From contig CARMXJ010000062.1 in assembly GCA_949025205.1 (NCBI GenBank), positions 1-6,137 on the forward strand: DNA of 6,137 bases, given 5' to 3'. Below, piece after piece: positions 4,585-6,137 of this stretch (position 1 is the first letter of the stretch; the number at the start of each line of letters is the position of its first letter). The stretch comes from an uncultured Bacilli bacterium (lineage in GTDB: Bacteria; Bacillota_I; Bacilli_A; RF39; UBA660). A program made the position numbers and the translations under genes. The notes below the pieces were generated by a model. The model did not search any database and was not told the DNA's origin. It saw nothing but the letters and a program-made list of their open reading frames with translations.

Positions 4585-5063
4585 CGTTTTAATTCCTCAC
4601 TTTCTTCCTTTGACATTAATATACCCCCCCCCCGATAATTTACAATAGCTTTATATAGAAGTTTAAAAGTATTATTTTTAGAAAAAACATCCTCACTTTC
4701 TATTATTTCTTCTCTATTTCCTACTACCATATAAGACAGATTTTTTCGATGTTTTAGAAAAAAATTTTTATAATCTAAAAACCATTGGTATTGATTTTCT
4801 GATAAAACATTGGGTAAATAAACAACTACTGGGTCTCCATGACAAACAATTGCGTGTCCTAAACTAACTAATCTCTTTTGCCATACAATTCCACCATAAT
4901 ATTCCGCTTCTAGTCCAAGATTTTCAAAAGTTATACCTAAATGATATTTATCCGAAAATTCTTGTACTTTCATCGCATGAAATTCTGTATCTTGCACATC
5001 CCGATAAAATAGGGGAACATTAAGAATTTCTTCATTAGGAATAATGGCTATAGCTCTATTCAT
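4581..5063 (-). CDS. Orphan protein with a ten-G tract near its 3' end
   Basis: The 160-residue product belongs to no family I can name. It lacks a signal peptide or membrane segment and looks like a small soluble alpha/beta protein, with a hydrophobic strand AIVCHGDPVVVYLP (about 71-84) and LSYMVVGNREE (about 109-119). Both ends use 4-base ATGA overlaps with neighbours, so translation should be coupled to the dehydrogenase before it and the PLP enzyme after it. The ribosome site (GGTGG) is weak, consistent with coupling. Near the end, Arg-Gly-Gly-Gly is encoded by C followed by ten G (4633-4624). By my translation, one extra G gives a 9-residue altered tail after the glycines and an earlier stop. 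One fewer G stops after RGGVY. Only this tract length (or plus/minus three) keeps the overlap with the PLP enzyme. Its role in the operon is unknown. Confidence 0.75.
   Translation of the reverse strand: MNRAIAIIPNEEILNVPLFYRDVQDTEFHAMKVQEFSDKYHLGITFENLGLEAEYYGGIVWQKRLVSLGHAIVCHGDPVVVYLPNVLSENQYQWFLDYKNFFLKHRKNLSYMVVGNREEIIESEDVFSKNNTFKLLYKAIVNYRGGGILMSKEESEELKR
4624..4633 (-). repeat. G10 homopolymer tract inside a coding region
   Basis: Ten consecutive C on the plus strand (G on the coding strand). No other C or G run of comparable length occurs in this AT-rich window. Such tracts slip during replication and act as on/off switches in several bacteria. Here slippage would change the end of the 160-residue protein and its coupling to the PLP enzyme. 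A miscount in sequencing is also possible. Confidence 0.9.
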
Positions 5064-5797
5064 TTTAAACCACCATCTACACGCACTACACTACTATTCA
5101 CATAACTAGCTTCCTCACTAGCTAAAAAGACTACTACATTTGCAATTTCTTCTGGTTTAGCAAAACGTTCTAATAATACTTTTTTCTCTTCTTCTTTTAA
5201 ATAAGTGGGATTCATTTCTATAACTGCCTCTGTACTTGTCCACCCAGGAGCTACTGCATTCACTCGAACAAAAGGCGCTAGAGATGCTGCAAAATTATAC
5301 GTTAACGAAATAATACCCGCTTTAGAAGCATCATAATCCATAGAGTAAGTTTCGGATGTATCTATTCCATTTGTTGAAGAAATATTGACTATCACTCCAC
5401 TTTGTTGTTTTAGCATTTGTTCCCCAACATATTTACAAGTTAAAAATGTCCCTCCTAAATTGGTATTTACAACACGATTAAACTCACTCCCAGATTTCTC
5501 ATTAAAATAATTATCTTGACAAAGAGCAGCATTGTTTATAAGTACATCGATATGTGAAAAAGCTTCTAACACACTAGAAACCATTTCTTTTACTTCTTCT
5601 TCTTTTGAAATATCTGCTCTTTTACACAAAACATTTATAGAATAAGTATTTTCTAATTCTTCTTTTAAAGCATAAGCTTCTTTTTCACTTGTTAAATAGT
5701 GAATAACTATATCATAATCGAATGATGCAAACTTACGTGCAATAGAAGCTCCAATTCCTTTTGCCGCTCCAGTAATTAATACAACTTTTTTAGTCAT
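5060..5797 (-). CDS. Short-chain dehydrogenase/reductase, FabG-like
   Basis: A 245-residue classical SDR that uses NAD(P)H to oxidise or reduce a hydroxyl/carbonyl group. Motifs are TGAAKGIG (9-16, nucleotide binding), ADI (61-63), NNAA (88-91), Asn113 in NTNLGG, catalytic Ser141 in NISS, YDASK (Tyr155, Lys159), NAVAPGW (180-186) and DGG (241-243). Length is typical. The Ser-Tyr gap is one residue longer than in E. coli FabG, and no other fatty-acid gene is nearby, so a dedicated reductase is more likely than housekeeping FabG. The frame is open 6 codons further upstream, but the chosen ATG has GGGGA 7 bases upstream, and the predicted transcription start lies at the other ATG. It is first in an operon and overlaps the next gene by 4 bases. 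The substrate is unknown. Confidence 0.9.
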   Translation of the reverse strand: MTKKVVLITGAAKGIGASIARKFASFDYDIVIHYLTSEKEAYALKEELENTYSINVLCKRADISKEEEVKEMVSSVLEAFSHIDVLINNAALCQDNYFNEKSGSEFNRVVNTNLGGTFLTCKYVGEQMLKQQSGVIVNISSTNGIDTSETYSMDYDASKAGIISLTYNFAASLAPFVRVNAVAPGWTSTEAVIEMNPTYLKEEEKKVLLERFAKPEEIANVVVFLASEEASYVNSSVVRVDGGLK

Positions 5798-5821
5798 TGT
5801 AAATCCCCATTTCATGTCTCT

Positions 5822-5830
5822 ATTTTAACA
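5822..5830 (-). promoter_or_regulatory. Candidate promoter of the dehydrogenase operon (extended -10)
   Basis: TGTTAAAAT on the minus strand (5830-5822) is an extended -10. There is no good -35 because the upstream position is filled by the preceding terminator's stem and T-run. The predicted start, near 5815, leaves a short leader carrying GGGGA before the ATG at 5797. Confidence 0.45.
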
Positions 5831-5832
5831 TC

Positions 5833-5867
5833 AAAAGAAAAAAATTCCTACATTTTATTTATAGGAA
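5833..5867 (-). terminator. Intrinsic terminator after the Fic-like gene
   Basis: Minus-strand stem TTCCTA/TAGGAA (5867-5862 with 5850-5845) and an 11-base loop, then TTTTTTTCTTTT. It lies 67 bases after the stop codon of the Fic-like gene and only a few bases before the operon's -10. Confidence 0.8.
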
Positions 5868-5933
5868 CTAATTCTAACTGGAAGCCATCTATGAAAACGG
5901 TTTAAAACATTAGCTTCCTTAAATTTTTATATT

Positions 5934-6137
5934 TTATAAATGCAAATCCTTTTCTTGTTCCAACTTATAACGTTCAAACAATCTGTGTATAACTTCATTT
6001 TCTCGTGTAGATTGGATTTTAAATAAATTAGCCATACCCTCAACATCATAGTTTTTTATGTAAGAATGATAATACTCCTCTAAATCGATTGTGATTATAA
6101 CGGGAGCAATACTTTGCCTTAGTAGATTATAATTTAA
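5934..6137 (-). CDS. Fic-domain protein, C-terminal fragment (runs off the window)
   Basis: This frame is open from the window edge and gives 67 residues before TAA. It reads NYNLLRQSIAPVIITIDLEE then YYHSY, which follows the pattern after the catalytic motif in Fic proteins (LL..G.PPIII...R.EYY.AL). A charged helix ENEVIHRLFERYKLEQEKD ends it. Fic proteins transfer AMP or related groups from nucleotides to target proteins. The defining HPFxDGNGR motif and any inhibitory helix would lie outside the window, so activity cannot be judged. It ends at a strong terminator and is thus a separate transcription unit from the dehydrogenase operon. An unrelated protein with a similar short pattern cannot be excluded. 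Confidence 0.55.
   Translation of the reverse strand, partial: LNYNLLRQSIAPVIITIDLEEYYHSYIKNYDVEGMANLFKIQSTRENEVIHRLFERYKLEQEKDLHL

Noticed and set aside
5880..5918. Inverted repeat GGAAGC/GCTTCC after the Fic-like gene
   Set aside because: Only six pairs with a loop of 27 bases and no T-run. The nearby stem at 5845-5867 with seven T is a far better terminator.
1..6137. tRNA, rRNA or standard riboswitch
   Set aside because: No cloverleaf, rRNA or familiar riboswitch core was seen by eye on either strand; gaps outside the peptide modules are too short to hide one, except the regions already described.

Overview
The window is AT-rich, with a strong A/T bias at third codon positions. It has Bacillota-type Shine-Dalgarno sequences (AGGAGG, GGGAGG), SigA-like -35/-10 promoters and short intergenic gaps. 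TGA is used as a stop, so this is not the mycoplasma code. A low-GC Bacillota host fits (Bacilli, Erysipelotrichia-like or Clostridia-like); nothing here fixes the genus. Almost every protein gene is on the minus strand. The exceptions are two tiny plus-strand genes.

Positions 1-951 (minus) hold a two-gene pseudouridine-synthase unit: an RluA-type enzyme without an S4 domain, followed 9 bases later by an RluB-like gene that stops after its S4 domain. Positions 957-1694 hold the most striking feature, two tandem diverged copies of one module. Each copy has a palindrome over the -35 region, a plus-strand promoter and a structured leader. It then has a 27-residue membrane peptide gene and a convergent minus-strand promoter with extended -10, driving a roughly 115-nt RNA that overlaps the peptide mRNA 3' half. 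In both copies the mRNA 5' end pairs with its 3' end through contiguous nested helices, and the Shine-Dalgarno lies in a hairpin. Sequence differences between the copies preserve these helices. This is the layout of a type I toxin-antitoxin system, with a peptide I cannot assign to a known family.

Positions 1733-2464 encode a secreted protein of unknown function with its own promoter. Positions 2571-5797 form a tight minus-strand operon, in transcription order: a short-chain dehydrogenase/reductase, a 160-residue orphan protein, a PLP enzyme of the YnbB/methionine gamma-lyase family, and a 243-residue orphan. The first two junctions are 4-base ATGA overlaps. The 160-residue gene carries a run of ten G near its 3' end, an unusual sequence here and a candidate phase-variation tract. 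Positions 5934-6137 hold the C-terminal end of a probable Fic-domain protein, followed by an intrinsic terminator whose T-run abuts the operon promoter.

Functionally, the dehydrogenase and PLP enzyme may act in one amino-acid or small-molecule pathway, with the orphan translated between them. The peptide modules look autonomous.
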